In this document: in pieces, positions 1 to 7,248 of the stretch | Numbering within the stretch: the stretch's first letter is position 1 | How the letters are laid out: every line of letters starts with the position of its first letter | Origin: Candidatus Latescibacterota bacterium | GTDB taxonomy: Bacteria > Latescibacterota > UBA2968 > UBA8231 | Direction of reading: 5' to 3' | DNA length: 8,217 bases | NCBI GenBank assembly: GCA_003529325.1 | Contig: DPVW01000391.1 | Span: 15,902 to 24,118 of the forward strand | Notes under the pieces: generated by a model | The model's database searches: none | What the model was told of the DNA's origin: nothing | What the model saw: only the letters and a program-made list of their open reading frames with translations | Translations under genes and position numbers: made by a program

Positions 1-2765
1 GCGTTTATGCGCTGGGTGCAGTAAGTGCATTTCTCCATGACCCCCCGAGACCGTACGGTGACGTCGGGGTTGCGCTGGAGCTTGAGACTGGGAGTGTCCC
101 GATCCGCGTACTGGAGGTAATTGAAACGCCTCACTTTGTAGGGGCAGTTGTTGGAGCAATAGCGGGTTCCGACGCACCGATTGTACACCATGTCGTTCAG
201 GCCCTCTTCGCTGTGCAGAGTGGCCCCCACCGGACAGACCACCTCACAAGGAGCGTTCTCGCATTGCTGACAGGGAACAGGCTGGTGGAGAATCTCGGGA
301 TCGTCAAGATCTCCCGCGTAGTACCGGTCGATGCGGATCCACGACATCTCTCGGCCGTTGAGGACCTGCTCCTTGCCGACGATGGGAATGTTGTTCTCCG
401 ACTGGCAGGCGACGGTGCAGGCATTGCAGCCGGTACAAGCGTTGAGATCGATCGCCATGCCCCAGGAGTTGCCTGTGGTCGACTGGAATTCGTCATTGTT
501 GAAGAGCGTCAGAGAGGCGGGGGAAACATGGACCTCGTGCTGAGCGAAATCGGGATGATGCCGGTAGTGCTCCAGGTCGGCGTGCCTGACCAGGTGTCGC
601 CCTTCCATCAGCTGGTGGTCCTGGGTGCAGGCGAGGGCATGCTGGTCGAAGGACTTGATGATCTGCAGACCTGTTGCCCTCCACATATTGGAGGTGGTCC
701 GCACCGCATAAGCATCGAATCCGATACCCTGGCCCACCCGCCCCGACTGGCGGCGACCGTATCCGAACTGGACTGTGACGACATTAGGGGCGTGACCCGG
801 TACGATCCACACAGGCGCTTTCACGGATCGACCGGCGTGACTCAGTTCGATCACCTGCTCGTTTTTCAGCCCCAGTCTCTGGGCCGTCTTCGGGCTCACC
901 AGAGCCGCGTTGTCCCAGGTTAACAGGGTCACCGGCTTGGGGGTCTCCTGGAGCCAGCCGTTGTTGGCGAAGCGGCCATCCCAGATGAAGGGATCCGGGC
1001 GCAAGGCGAGTTCCAACTGTTCTTCACCGAGGGGTTGCGCGAATCCCGTCGGGATTCTGATGGGGGCACGCAAGCTCACCCGGCTGCGGTCGAAGGTCAT
1101 ATCGGCGAGCACGCCATCGTGGAGGGCCCGGACCCAGAACTCCTCGAAATCTGCGGCGAAAGTTTCCTGTTGCCAGAACTCCCTGAGCAGGTCTCTGACC
1201 GGCAGCCCGGCCTGGCCAATCATCGCTCCCACCAACTCGTGGGCGGACTTGCTGTTGTAGAGAGGCTGGATCAGCGGCTGCACAATCGCGGCGGTGCTGT
1301 CATACGACCTGATGTCACTCCACGATTCAAGGTAGTGAGACTCAGGCACGTGCCAGTGGCACAACTCGGAGGTCTCGTCCTCGAAGGGACTCAACTGGGC
1401 CCGGAACCCGACGTGGCCAAGGGCTTCGGCAAAGTCGAGGTCAGCCGGTGCGTTGAAGACGGGATTGCCACCGACGATGATGAGGACTTCCACCGCACCG
1501 GCCTTCATGGACGTCACCAGTTCCCGGATGGATTCAACTTCGTCCACGGGGTCCACTTCCAACGGGTCTGTATAATGGACAGTGGTGCCGACGCTACCGA
1601 GGGAATCGTTGATGGCATGGGCCAAAGCGTGCAGGGCGGGCGACTGGTAGTCGCCGACGATGACGAGGCCGGAACTGCCTGAATTCCGCAGATCCCGAGC
1701 CAGGGCCGCAAGCCACCCGGTGGGGTCATCGAAGGGAGGGATCTCTCCTTCGGCGCGGAATTTCACTCCCAGGTGGCCGGCCAGAGCCAGGGCCAGGGCC
1801 TCGATGCCGCCGCTGTCCAGAGCGACACGGTGATCGGCCATACTCCCGGTCGGGGAAGGTGATGTCTCGACGGCGTAAAGCCGATTGAGTTCCTGTTGCC
1901 CATCGCGAAGTCGCCGCCGCGATGCAAAGTCGCGGGCATAACGCACATGGCCGGGGCCGCTGTTGAGAAAGTCGGCGTCGAGAGACAGAATGACATCTGC
2001 CTTGGCGATATCGAAATAGGTATTGACGGGCTCGCCGAAAGCCAGCGCCGCACCGAGTCGGACATTGTCCCGGTTGGCAGGCTCGAACTGATGCCAGTGA
2101 GCCTCTGGAAACTCCTCCAAGAAGAAGTCCAGCTGCTGTCCGAGAGTGGGTGAGCCTACTGTTTCGGTGAGGATTCGCAGTCCGGCGCCCTTCTTCAGCC
2201 GCTGGCCGGAGAGCTCCTTATCGAGACTCTGCAGGAAGCTGCTCCAGGTGCTTATCCGGCCGGCGTTCTTGACCGAGGTGGCGCGGTCGGGATCGTACAA
2301 GTCGAGGATGGAAGCCTGGGTCCCGGCGTCGCTGCCGCCCAGACTGGCAGGGTGCTCGGGGTTGCCCTCGATTTTCGTGGGTCGTCCCATGTGGCTCTCC
2401 ACCAGGATGCCCGTGCCGATGCCACCCAGAGAAGTGGCAGTGGCGTAGAAGAGAGGTCTGCCGGGAATCAAGTTCTCCGGTGCCCTTACCCAGGGAATGA
2501 TCTTCTCTGCAGGTTGGATCGTACAGTTCGTGAGACCACCAAATGCCAGCGACGCACCCATGAGCTTCAGGAAATTGCGCCGACTCGGTCCTTCGGCCCA
2601 CTCGGAGGCGTTCTCCGGGAACTCCCTGTGGAGCATTTCCTCGAATTCCTCGGTTTCGGCCAACTCTTCGAGGCTGCGCCAGTAGTCCCGGCCACCACCC
2701 TGAGCGAGTCGTGCGCGCAACTCGTTCATGTCCAGCTGTTTGCGTGTAACGAACTGTTCGGTCAT
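1..2765 (-). CDS. actB: Alternative complex III iron-sulfur/molybdopterin-fold subunit ActB (partial, C-terminus off the left edge)
   Basis: This is the large peripheral subunit of alternative complex III, which oxidises menaquinol/quinol and passes electrons to a cytochrome c or an oxidase. Reading from the ATG at 2765 the frame stays open for 921 codons to the window edge; family members are about 1000 residues, so the last tenth or so is missing. Residues 1-60 are the cytosolic leader typical of ActB (YWRSLEELAETEEF). A twin-arginine motif follows (SRRNFLK, 61-67), then a hydrophobic stretch and Cys81. Residues about 90-750 are the molybdopterin-oxidoreductase-like domain, which in characterised ActB binds no molybdenum cofactor. 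From about 765 comes a ferredoxin-like domain with four cysteine clusters: C777/780/783/787, C832/835/840/844, C864/870/874 and C913/916. This matches the three [4Fe-4S] plus one [3Fe-4S] known in the family. The start overlaps the actA stop as ATGA, suggesting translational coupling. Identification is from motifs and order; function is from the family. Confidence 0.96.
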   Translation of the reverse strand, partial: MTEQFVTRKQLDMNELRARLAQGGGRDYWRSLEELAETEEFEEMLHREFPENASEWAEGPSRRNFLKLMGASLAFGGLTNCTIQPAEKIIPWVRAPENLIPGRPLFYATATSLGGIGTGILVESHMGRPTKIEGNPEHPASLGGSDAGTQASILDLYDPDRATSVKNAGRISTWSSFLQSLDKELSGQRLKKGAGLRILTETVGSPTLGQQLDFFLEEFPEAHWHQFEPANRDNVRLGAALAFGEPVNTYFDIAKADVILSLDADFLNSGPGHVRYARDFASRRRLRDGQQELNRLYAVETSPSPTGSMADHRVALDSGGIEALALALAGHLGVKFRAEGEIPPFDDPTGWLAALARDLRNSGSSGLVIVGDYQSPALHALAHAINDSLGSVGTTVHYTDPLEVDPVDEVESIRELVTSMKAGAVEVLIIVGGNPVFNAPADLDFAEALGHVGFRAQLSPFEDETSELCHWHVPESHYLESWSDIRSYDSTAAIVQPLIQPLYNSKSAHELVGAMIGQAGLPVRDLLREFWQQETFAADFEEFWVRALHDGVLADMTFDRSRVSLRAPIRIPTGFAQPLGEEQLELALRPDPFIWDGRFANNGWLQETPKPVTLLTWDNAALVSPKTAQRLGLKNEQVIELSHAGRSVKAPVWIVPGHAPNVVTVQFGYGRRQSGRVGQGIGFDAYAVRTTSNMWRATGLQIIKSFDQHALACTQDHQLMEGRHLVRHADLEHYRHHPDFAQHEVHVSPASLTLFNNDEFQSTTGNSWGMAIDLNACTGCNACTVACQSENNIPIVGKEQVLNGREMSWIRIDRYYAGDLDDPEILHQPVPCQQCENAPCEVVCPVGATLHSEEGLNDMVYNRCVGTRYCSNNCPYKVRRFNYLQYADRDTPSLKLQRNPDVTVRSRGVMEKCTYCTQRIN

Positions 2766-3421
2766 AGATGGCACACTGAGCAATCGGTGAGCTGGGACGT
2801 CTGCACGCCGTACTCCTGGGCCAGTTTCAGGCCTGCCGCCTCCTGATCGGGGGGATGCGTCCAGGCCATGTTGAAGACCTCCTCGCGGGGCCGAAGGAAG
2901 TTCTGAGGGGCGCGATGACACTCCAGACACCACTCCATGTTCAATGTCTGCGCTTTCCAGGTTAGGGGCATGCGGTCAATACGACCATGACAGGTCTCGC
3001 AGCCGACTCCCTTGTTGATATGTATGTCGTGCTTGAAGTAGACAAAATCCGGCAAGTCGTGAATGCGCGTCCACTGCAAGGAGGTATCATCTCGGAAGCT
3101 GGCCCTCACAGGCTCGAGAATAGCTGCCTCGGTCCAGATTTCAGAGTGACAGGTCATGCAGGTTTCCGTCGGTGGGATACCGGCAAACGCAGTTTCCTCC
3201 ACCGTCGTGTGGCAGAAGCGGCAGTCGATACCCATGCCGGTTACGTGGTGCTTATGACTGAAGGGCGCCGGCTGATCTTTGGGCATGCCAACGTGACTGA
3301 CGTAATCGATCCGATTGATGTTGAGGAGAACGGTCAGCAGAACTCCGATGACGACGACCGGGCCAATGATGGTTAAATTGGCGAACCAATTGATGCTCCG
3401 GCGGAATATCTGCGGCGGCAT
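2762..3421 (-). CDS. actA: Alternative complex III pentaheme cytochrome c subunit ActA
   Basis: This 219-residue membrane-anchored c-type cytochrome is the heme subunit of alternative complex III. It carries five CXXCH heme-binding motifs: C67-H71, C88-H92, C141-H145, C165-H169 and C214-H218, the last one two residues from the C-terminus. The N-terminus (MPPQIFRRSINWFANL) matches the family pattern, and residues about 15-35 form a single hydrophobic membrane segment that would also act as the export signal. Additional histidines (H56, H58, H59, H131, H134) could be distal heme ligands. The predicted location is the outer face of the cytoplasmic membrane, where it would pass electrons from the ActB iron-sulfur clusters to a soluble or oxidase-bound cytochrome. 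It is the first gene of the operon, as in known act clusters, and its TGA overlaps the actB ATG. There is no strong Shine-Dalgarno sequence ahead of the ATG. Heme count and length both fit, so the call is secure. Confidence 0.96.
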   Translation of the reverse strand: MPPQIFRRSINWFANLTIIGPVVVIGVLLTVLLNINRIDYVSHVGMPKDQPAPFSHKHHVTGMGIDCRFCHTTVEETAFAGIPPTETCMTCHSEIWTEAAILEPVRASFRDDTSLQWTRIHDLPDFVYFKHDIHINKGVGCETCHGRIDRMPLTWKAQTLNMEWCLECHRAPQNFLRPREEVFNMAWTHPPDQEAAGLKLAQEYGVQTSQLTDCSVCHL

Positions 3422-3449
3422 GAACTGTTTTTCTGAGTGGCTTAGGGGA

Positions 3450-3471
3450 GTCGTTGTCTGTAGAAAACGAC
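3450..3471 (-). repeat. Inverted repeat in the actA leader
   Basis: GTCGTT (3450-3455) and AACGAC (3466-3471) are perfectly complementary with a 10-base loop. The element lies between the inferred transcription start and the actA start codon, so it could fold in the mRNA leader or bind a protein. Six base pairs can arise by chance, so a function is only a possibility. Confidence 0.3.
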
Positions 3472-3513
3472 GTCCAAACCTGTGAAGTGATGGGGCAAAA
3501 AAGCCGAAAGTGG

Positions 3514-3542
3514 AGTATAGTGAAACATACCGAATCCGGCAA
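3514..3542 (-). promoter_or_regulatory. Sigma70-like promoter of the actAB operon
   Basis: On the minus strand there is a -35 element TTGCCG (3542-3537, 4 of 6 consensus bases), a 17-base spacer, and a -10 element TATACT (3519-3514, 5 of 6). Transcription would start near 3507, leaving a leader of roughly 85 bases before the actA ATG at 3421. The position and ideal spacing support it. No clear FNR-like dyad or other operator was seen next to it. Confidence 0.55.
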
Positions 3543-3641
3543 AGCGAACATCAAAACCGCTGAATCCAGGCCAGTTGTGCACCTAACGGGAGGCGATCCC
3601 AAGTTTGCCGACGGAAGTGGTTGTGACAGACATGAAGTGTC

Positions 3642-3670
3642 TTGACGGCATCGAGGGGCGAGACTATCGT
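3642..3670 (+). promoter_or_regulatory. Possible promoter for tRNA-Arg
   Basis: TTGACG (3642-3647, 5 of 6 bases of the -35 consensus) is followed after exactly 17 bases by TATCGT (3665-3670, 4 of 6 of the -10 consensus). The bases just after the -10 element are GC-rich (TGCCCC), a trait of stable-RNA promoters under stringent control. The start site would lie about 150 bases before the tRNA, a long leader for a single tRNA, so a nearer promoter is also possible. Confidence 0.35.
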
Positions 3671-3825
3671 TGCCCCATCCGGCCCCCTGTTTCACGGATG
3701 TTGCAGCCACGATTGGCACTCGTTGCGGTATTCGTGGGCTGCGGAGATCCCGTGGAGTCGTGGAGTATTGTTCGCTCACCGCTCGCCAGGGAATCCGTGG
3801 GCCGTGCCCGCAAATGGGTTCAAGA

Positions 3826-3902
3826 GCCCCCGTAGCTCAGGAGGATAGAGCAACAGATTCCTAATCTGTGGGTCACGCGTTCGAGTCGCGTCGGGGGTAC
3901 CA
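3826..3902 (+). tRNA. tRNA-Arg, anticodon CCT
   Basis: A full cloverleaf can be folded by eye. The acceptor stem GCCCCCG pairs with CGGGGGT (one G-U at the first pair). The D stem is GCTC/GAGC. The anticodon stem ACAGA/TCTGT closes a TTCCTAA loop with CCT at positions 34-36. The T stem ACGCG/CGCGT is perfect around TTCGAGT. The discriminator base is A and the CCA end is encoded in the gene. It reads the arginine codon AGG. A terminator follows within 20 bases, so it is probably transcribed alone. Confidence 0.97.
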
Positions 3903-3917
3903 ATTCGTGCGGAAGCT

Positions 3918-3951
3918 GGGGTCACACGCTTAGTGTAGCCCCTTTTTCTTT
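3918..3951 (+). terminator. Rho-independent terminator after tRNA-Arg
   Basis: GGGG (3918-3921) pairs with CCCC (3939-3942), and ACAC pairs with GTGT further in around a GCTTA loop, with one G-U pair and one mismatch between the two helices. A T-rich tract (TTTTTCTTTG) follows directly. The position 16 bases after the tRNA CCA end fits termination of the tRNA transcript. Confidence 0.75.
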
Positions 3952-4004
3952 GTCCGGGAAGCAGATGCGACTCATGGTATGAGTAGACCTCTAAGGCTGA
4001 ATCA

Positions 4005-4283
4005 ATGCCGGGAGTCCGCGGCATGACCGAGGCCGACCTCCCTCCCACCGATCCCGAGTTCCACGAGAGCGGTCAATCACCGCAGCCGGCTACGGGAAGC
4101 CATTTTCGAGGGTTCTCGCAGGTGCAGGACGCCAAGCTGTCGGGCGCCGAGATGCGTGGCAGTCTGCTGCACTCGGCCGACTTCCTCGACGCGGTGGGCC
4201 TGACGGTGCGGCAGGTGTCCGAAGCCGAGGTTGACGAGCGCACTCGCTGGCCGACTTATCTGCGCGAGGAGATGTCCAAATAG
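4005..4283 (+). CDS. Small pentapeptide-repeat-like protein
   Basis: This 92-residue protein has a Pro/Ser-rich, probably disordered first third. Then comes a run with five-residue periodicity: AKLSG, AEMRG, SLLHS, ADFLD, AVGLT (residues 43-67). The centre of each unit is Leu, Met or Phe and Ala usually leads, the A-x-(L/F)-x-x pattern of pentapeptide-repeat proteins. The end (VDERTRWPTYL) resembles the tail that often caps such proteins. With only four or five units it is far shorter than a normal right-handed beta helix, so it may be a remnant or a minimal version. The ATG at 4005 has AAGG eight bases upstream; a second in-frame ATG at 4023 follows GGGAG at a similar spacing and would also serve. 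Its stop lies 3 bases from the convergent symporter stop. Function is unknown; family assignment is by pattern only. Confidence 0.6.
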   Translation: MPGVRGMTEADLPPTDPEFHESGQSPQPATGSHFRGFSQVQDAKLSGAEMRGSLLHSADFLDAVGLTVRQVSEAEVDERTRWPTYLREEMSK

Positions 4284-4286
4284 TAG

Positions 4287-5531
4287 CTACCGTGAGGACT
4301 CCAGGGACTCACCCTCGAAATGGGCGACAAGTGCGGCGCCACATGAGTCACTCCACACGTTGATGGTGGTACGACACATATCGAGTACTCGGTCGACGGC
4401 CAGAACCAGTCCCACACCTTCCAGCGGCAGACCGACAGCTGTGAGTATGACGGAGATCATTACCAGTCCCGCCATGGGGATGCCGGCGGCGCCGATAGAG
4501 GCAAGCAGTGCCGTAACCACAATGAGAAACTGTTGAACGAAGGTCAATTCGAACCCGTAGGCCTGCGCGATAAAAACCGCCACAACGCACTCATAGAGGG
4601 CGGTGCCGTCCATATTCACCGTCGCCCCGAGAGGTGCGACGAAACTGGTCACACGATTCGACACACCGGCGCGCCGCTCAAGGGAGTTCATCGTCACCGG
4701 CAAGGTCGCTGACGAGGATGAGGTCGAGAATGCCGTCAACAAGGCAGGGGACATGGCTTGGGCGTGACGCTTCGGGCGCAGACGGCCTACCAGGAACAAC
4801 ACCACCGGCAGTGTGACGACCCCGTGAACGAACAGGCCCAGAAACACGGTCAAGACGTAGAGCCCGAGCCCGGCAAAGACCTCGAGGCCGGTGTTGGCAA
4901 CGGTCCGGGCAACAAGGGCGAAGATGCCCAGGGGGGCGAAGGCGAGCACGAAGTGGGTGATGCGCATCATCACTTCGAAGCCACCTTGAAAGATGGACTC
5001 GAGTGGTTGTCGCAGACCATCCGGTACACGCGGGAGGAATATGCCGAAAAGAAGGGCGAACACGATGACCTGCAGTATGTTCCCATTCGCCATCGCGGCA
5101 ATGGGATTGGTCGGCACCATATCCAGTATCAGCCGCACCAGGGCTTGCCACGGTGAGGAACCGAATTGTTCAATCGAACCGGCCAGATTTTCCGGCTCGT
5201 GCTCTAAGCCCAGATCCGCCCCGACACCAGGCTGAATCAGGTTGACGAGCACCAGTCCGGTGACGATCGCCAGCAGACTTGAAAAGGTATAGTAGAGGAG
5301 TGTCTTGCCACCCAAACGGCCCATATTTCCGGACGCACCGAGGCCGGACACCCCACATACGATCGAGGTCACAATCAACGGTACGATGACCATGCGAAGC
5401 CCTTTGAGGAACAGGTCGCCCATGAAGGACACGGCGAGCACCGATTCGCCCAACACGACGCCGCTGAGGGCCCCGAGGATGAGGGCGGCGAGGATCTGCC
5501 AATGTAATGGCAATCGTAGCAGTCGAAGCAC
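4287..5531 (-). CDS. Dicarboxylate/amino acid:cation symporter (DAACS, GltP/DctA type)
   Basis: This 414-residue inner-membrane protein is a member of the glutamate/aspartate/dicarboxylate:cation symporter family, normal in length (400-450). The signatures are in the expected order: the serine-rich hairpin HP1 (AFSTSSSSATLP, 267-278), the sodium-site motif NMDGT (306-310), the glycine-rich HP2 (ASIGAAGIPMAG, 344-355), and the last helix LDMCRTTINVWSD (383-395). By alignment to Pyrococcus GltPh, D384, R387, T388, N391 and D395 match D394, R397, T398, N401 and D405. The retained arginine suggests an acidic substrate such as glutamate, aspartate or a C4-dicarboxylate, but which one cannot be told. 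HP1 has Ser where GltPh has Arg276. The start is GTG at 5531, the first usable start after an in-frame stop at 5564-5562, and it gives the normal family N-terminus. The Shine-Dalgarno sequence is weak. It is transcribed divergently from cysS. Confidence 0.94.
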   Translation of the reverse strand: MLRLLRLPLHWQILAALILGALSGVVLGESVLAVSFMGDLFLKGLRMVIVPLIVTSIVCGVSGLGASGNMGRLGGKTLLYYTFSSLLAIVTGLVLVNLIQPGVGADLGLEHEPENLAGSIEQFGSSPWQALVRLILDMVPTNPIAAMANGNILQVIVFALLFGIFLPRVPDGLRQPLESIFQGGFEVMMRITHFVLAFAPLGIFALVARTVANTGLEVFAGLGLYVLTVFLGLFVHGVVTLPVVLFLVGRLRPKRHAQAMSPALLTAFSTSSSSATLPVTMNSLERRAGVSNRVTSFVAPLGATVNMDGTALYECVVAVFIAQAYGFELTFVQQFLIVVTALLASIGAAGIPMAGLVMISVILTAVGLPLEGVGLVLAVDRVLDMCRTTINVWSDSCGAALVAHFEGESLESSR

Positions 5532-5626
5532 GTGAACCCATTTCTTTTGAAAGTCATAACTTCAAGCCAACGACGGAAATTCACTCCGCAGCGGCGAACC
5601 TAACGCAAGCCATCGACAGTGAGCAA

Positions 5627-7081
5627 ATGAGCCTTCAGTTCTACGACACCCCAAATCGCACAAAACGACCCTTTGCGCCCATCGAATCCGGCAAAGTCCG
5701 AATGTATAGTTGTGGTCCCACCGTCTGGGACTACTCCCACATCGGCAATTTTCGCGGCTTCCTGTTCTACGATGTGCTCAAGCGATATCTCCGGCATCGC
5801 GGTTATCAGGTCGAGCATGTGATGAACCTTACCGACGTCGATGATCGTATCGTACAGCAGGTCAACGACCACGATACGACGCTTGATGCCTATGTGCAGA
5901 CGTACATAGATGGCTTCTACGCCGATATAGACGCACTGGGAATCGCCCGCGCCGAGCACTATCCACGAGCGACGCAGCACCTGCCCGAGATGATCGCGCT
6001 GATCGAGCGTCTCGTCGGCAATGGCATTGCCTACGAACGGGATGGCTCCGTTTACTTCGCCATCACCCGATTCCCAACCTATGGACAGTTCGCCCACCTC
6101 GACACGGAGGGTATGAGAGAGGGGGCTCGGGTCGATACCGACAAGTACGACAAGGATGACGCCAGAGACTTTGTCCTGTGGAAGGCCTGGGTCGAGGCGG
6201 ACGGGGAGCTTGCGTGGGATTCCCCCTGGGGCCGGGGACGACCTGGATGGCATCTGGAATGCTCGTGCATGTCGATGAAGTATCTGGGTGAGACCTTCGA
6301 CATTCATACAGGTGGCGTCGACCTCATTTTCCCACATCATCAGAACGAGATCGCTCAGTCCGAAGGAGCCACAGGCAAACCATTCGCCCACTACTGGCTG
6401 CACAACGAATTTCTCAACATCGACGGCGTAGGAATGTCCAAGAGTCTGGGCAACAACCTGCGACTGCGTGACATTCGGGAGGGGGATGATGCCGCCCAGG
6501 CCAAGCGCGACGTGGCTGCTTTCCGCTATTTCATCGTCACCAATCACTACCGTACAACTCTCAACTTTACCCGCGATGCACTCGATGCCGCCGGCAGTGC
6601 CCGGCAACGGCTCAATCGCTTGTATGGACAACTTTTGCGCCACACGGATGACTCACCCAACAACGATATCGATTGGGAAACCGAAGTGGAGGTCGCTCGA
6701 ACCGCCTTCACAGAGGCCATGGACGACGACCTGAATGCACCGAAAGGAATGGCCGCCGTCTTCGGTCTTGTGGGCCGGGCGGAGCGAGCTCTGTCCCCGG
6801 TCACACTGACGCAGGAGGGGGCATCCACCCTCTGCTCCTTTCTCGAAGAGATCAACTCGGTTCTCGGGATTCTCGACGAGGGTGGGGCAGAAGCCGAACA
6901 ACGCGACCCGCAACTGCCGGAATCGCTTGCTCAGATGGTGCAGACTCGGCAACGGGCACGCGAAACGAAACAGTGGTCTCTAGCAGATGAGATGCGGGAT
7001 AAACTGTCTCTGGCTGGTGTGACTGTCACCGACACTCCCGATGGCCCAACCTGGACCTGGACGGGTTCTGGGACAGACTAA
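5627..7081 (+). CDS. cysS: Cysteinyl-tRNA synthetase
   Basis: This 484-residue class I synthetase charges tRNA-Cys with cysteine in the cytoplasm. The HIGH motif is HIGN (38-41), within CGPTVWDYSHIGNFR. The four zinc ligands expected from E. coli CysRS (C28, C209, H234, E238) are present as C29, C212, H237 and E241. The C-terminal tRNA-binding part ends with the usual ADEMRDKLSLAGVTVTDTPDG-like helix and strand. The KMSKS loop reads GMSKS (269-273): the second lysine is kept but the first is Gly. The ATG at 5627 was chosen because it begins the family's normal N-terminus (MSLQFYDT). An upstream in-frame ATG at 5507 would add 40 unrelated residues and overlap the divergent symporter start by 25 bases. 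Only a weak GTGAG precedes the start. The protein is slightly longer than the 461 residues of E. coli, and the call is secure. Confidence 0.97.
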   Translation: MSLQFYDTPNRTKRPFAPIESGKVRMYSCGPTVWDYSHIGNFRGFLFYDVLKRYLRHRGYQVEHVMNLTDVDDRIVQQVNDHDTTLDAYVQTYIDGFYADIDALGIARAEHYPRATQHLPEMIALIERLVGNGIAYERDGSVYFAITRFPTYGQFAHLDTEGMREGARVDTDKYDKDDARDFVLWKAWVEADGELAWDSPWGRGRPGWHLECSCMSMKYLGETFDIHTGGVDLIFPHHQNEIAQSEGATGKPFAHYWLHNEFLNIDGVGMSKSLGNNLRLRDIREGDDAAQAKRDVAAFRYFIVTNHYRTTLNFTRDALDAAGSARQRLNRLYGQLLRHTDDSPNNDIDWETEVEVARTAFTEAMDDDLNAPKGMAAVFGLVGRAERALSPVTLTQEGASTLCSFLEEINSVLGILDEGGAEAEQRDPQLPESLAQMVQTRQRARETKQWSLADEMRDKLSLAGVTVTDTPDGPTWTWTGSGTD

Positions 7082-7095
7082 CAAAAGCGCCGCAA

Positions 7096-7118
7096 CTTAC
7101 TTCGATTCAACGAGTAAG
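7096..7118 (+). repeat. Small hairpin after cysS
   Basis: CTTAC and TCG on the left arm pair with CGA and GTAAG on the right arm, with a one-base bulge and a six-base loop. It lies 15 bases after the cysS stop. No run of T's follows (the next bases are GGCCCTTTCC), so it is at best a weak terminator or an mRNA-end stabiliser. Confidence 0.25.
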
Positions 7119-7134
7119 GGCCCTTTCCTAGAGC

Positions 7135-7163
7135 TTGACTTTCAGCTTCGTCGGAAGTATCTA
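7135..7163 (+). promoter_or_regulatory. Possible promoter of the 3' hypothetical gene
   Basis: TTGACT (7135-7140, 5 of 6 bases of the -35 consensus) is separated by 17 bases from TATCTA (7158-7163, 3 of 6). The start site would fall near 7170, ahead of the only open frame that follows. The -10 element is poor, so the assignment is tentative. Confidence 0.3.
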
Positions 7164-7248
7164 GTGTCGCAGAGATCATAAAAATATTCGCCCATCGAGA
7201 CTACGCGATGGCGAAGCCCTGTATTCCAACGAGCAGTTCCGCGTCGCC

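Larger units (their letters stand above)
3422..3825. other. Intergenic region between divergent actA and tRNA-Arg
   Basis: I see no convincing gene in these 404 bases. Short open frames in it lack protein-like composition, and some run into the tRNA. The stretch holds a sigma70-like promoter facing actA (3514-3542), an inverted repeat in the actA leader (3450-3471), a possible promoter facing the tRNA (3642-3670), and a small hairpin just ahead of the tRNA at 3797-3811 (GTGGGC, loop CGT, GCCCGC). Confidence 0.7.

Noticed and set aside
213..923. 236-codon plus-strand open frame, and the 215-codon one at 1035-1682
   Set aside because: Both are antisense to actB, whose frame on the other strand contains the Tat signal and all Fe-S cysteine motifs in the correct order.
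267..1500. ActB as a catalytic molybdenum enzyme (nitrate reductase or formate dehydrogenase)
   Set aside because: The fused C-terminal Fe-S domain, the ActB-type N-terminal leader and the adjacent pentaheme ActA identify it as ACIII, in which this fold carries no molybdenum cofactor.
3605..3864. Small plus-strand open frames between actA and the tRNA
   Set aside because: They run into or through the tRNA gene and lack protein-like composition.
3826..3960. tRNA-Arg 3' end as an integration (att) site for a mobile element
   Set aside because: No integrase gene and no second copy of the tRNA 3' end were seen in the window. A normal terminator follows the tRNA.
5507..5626. Upstream ATG that would lengthen CysRS by 40 residues
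   Set aside because: The extension has no family similarity and overlaps the divergent symporter start. The internal ATG at 5627 gives the usual N-terminus.
5600..6643. Long (347-codon) minus-strand open frame
   Set aside because: It lies wholly antisense to cysS, whose catalytic and zinc motifs are unmistakable. The minus-strand translation shows no recognisable motif and comes from GC-biased codon use.
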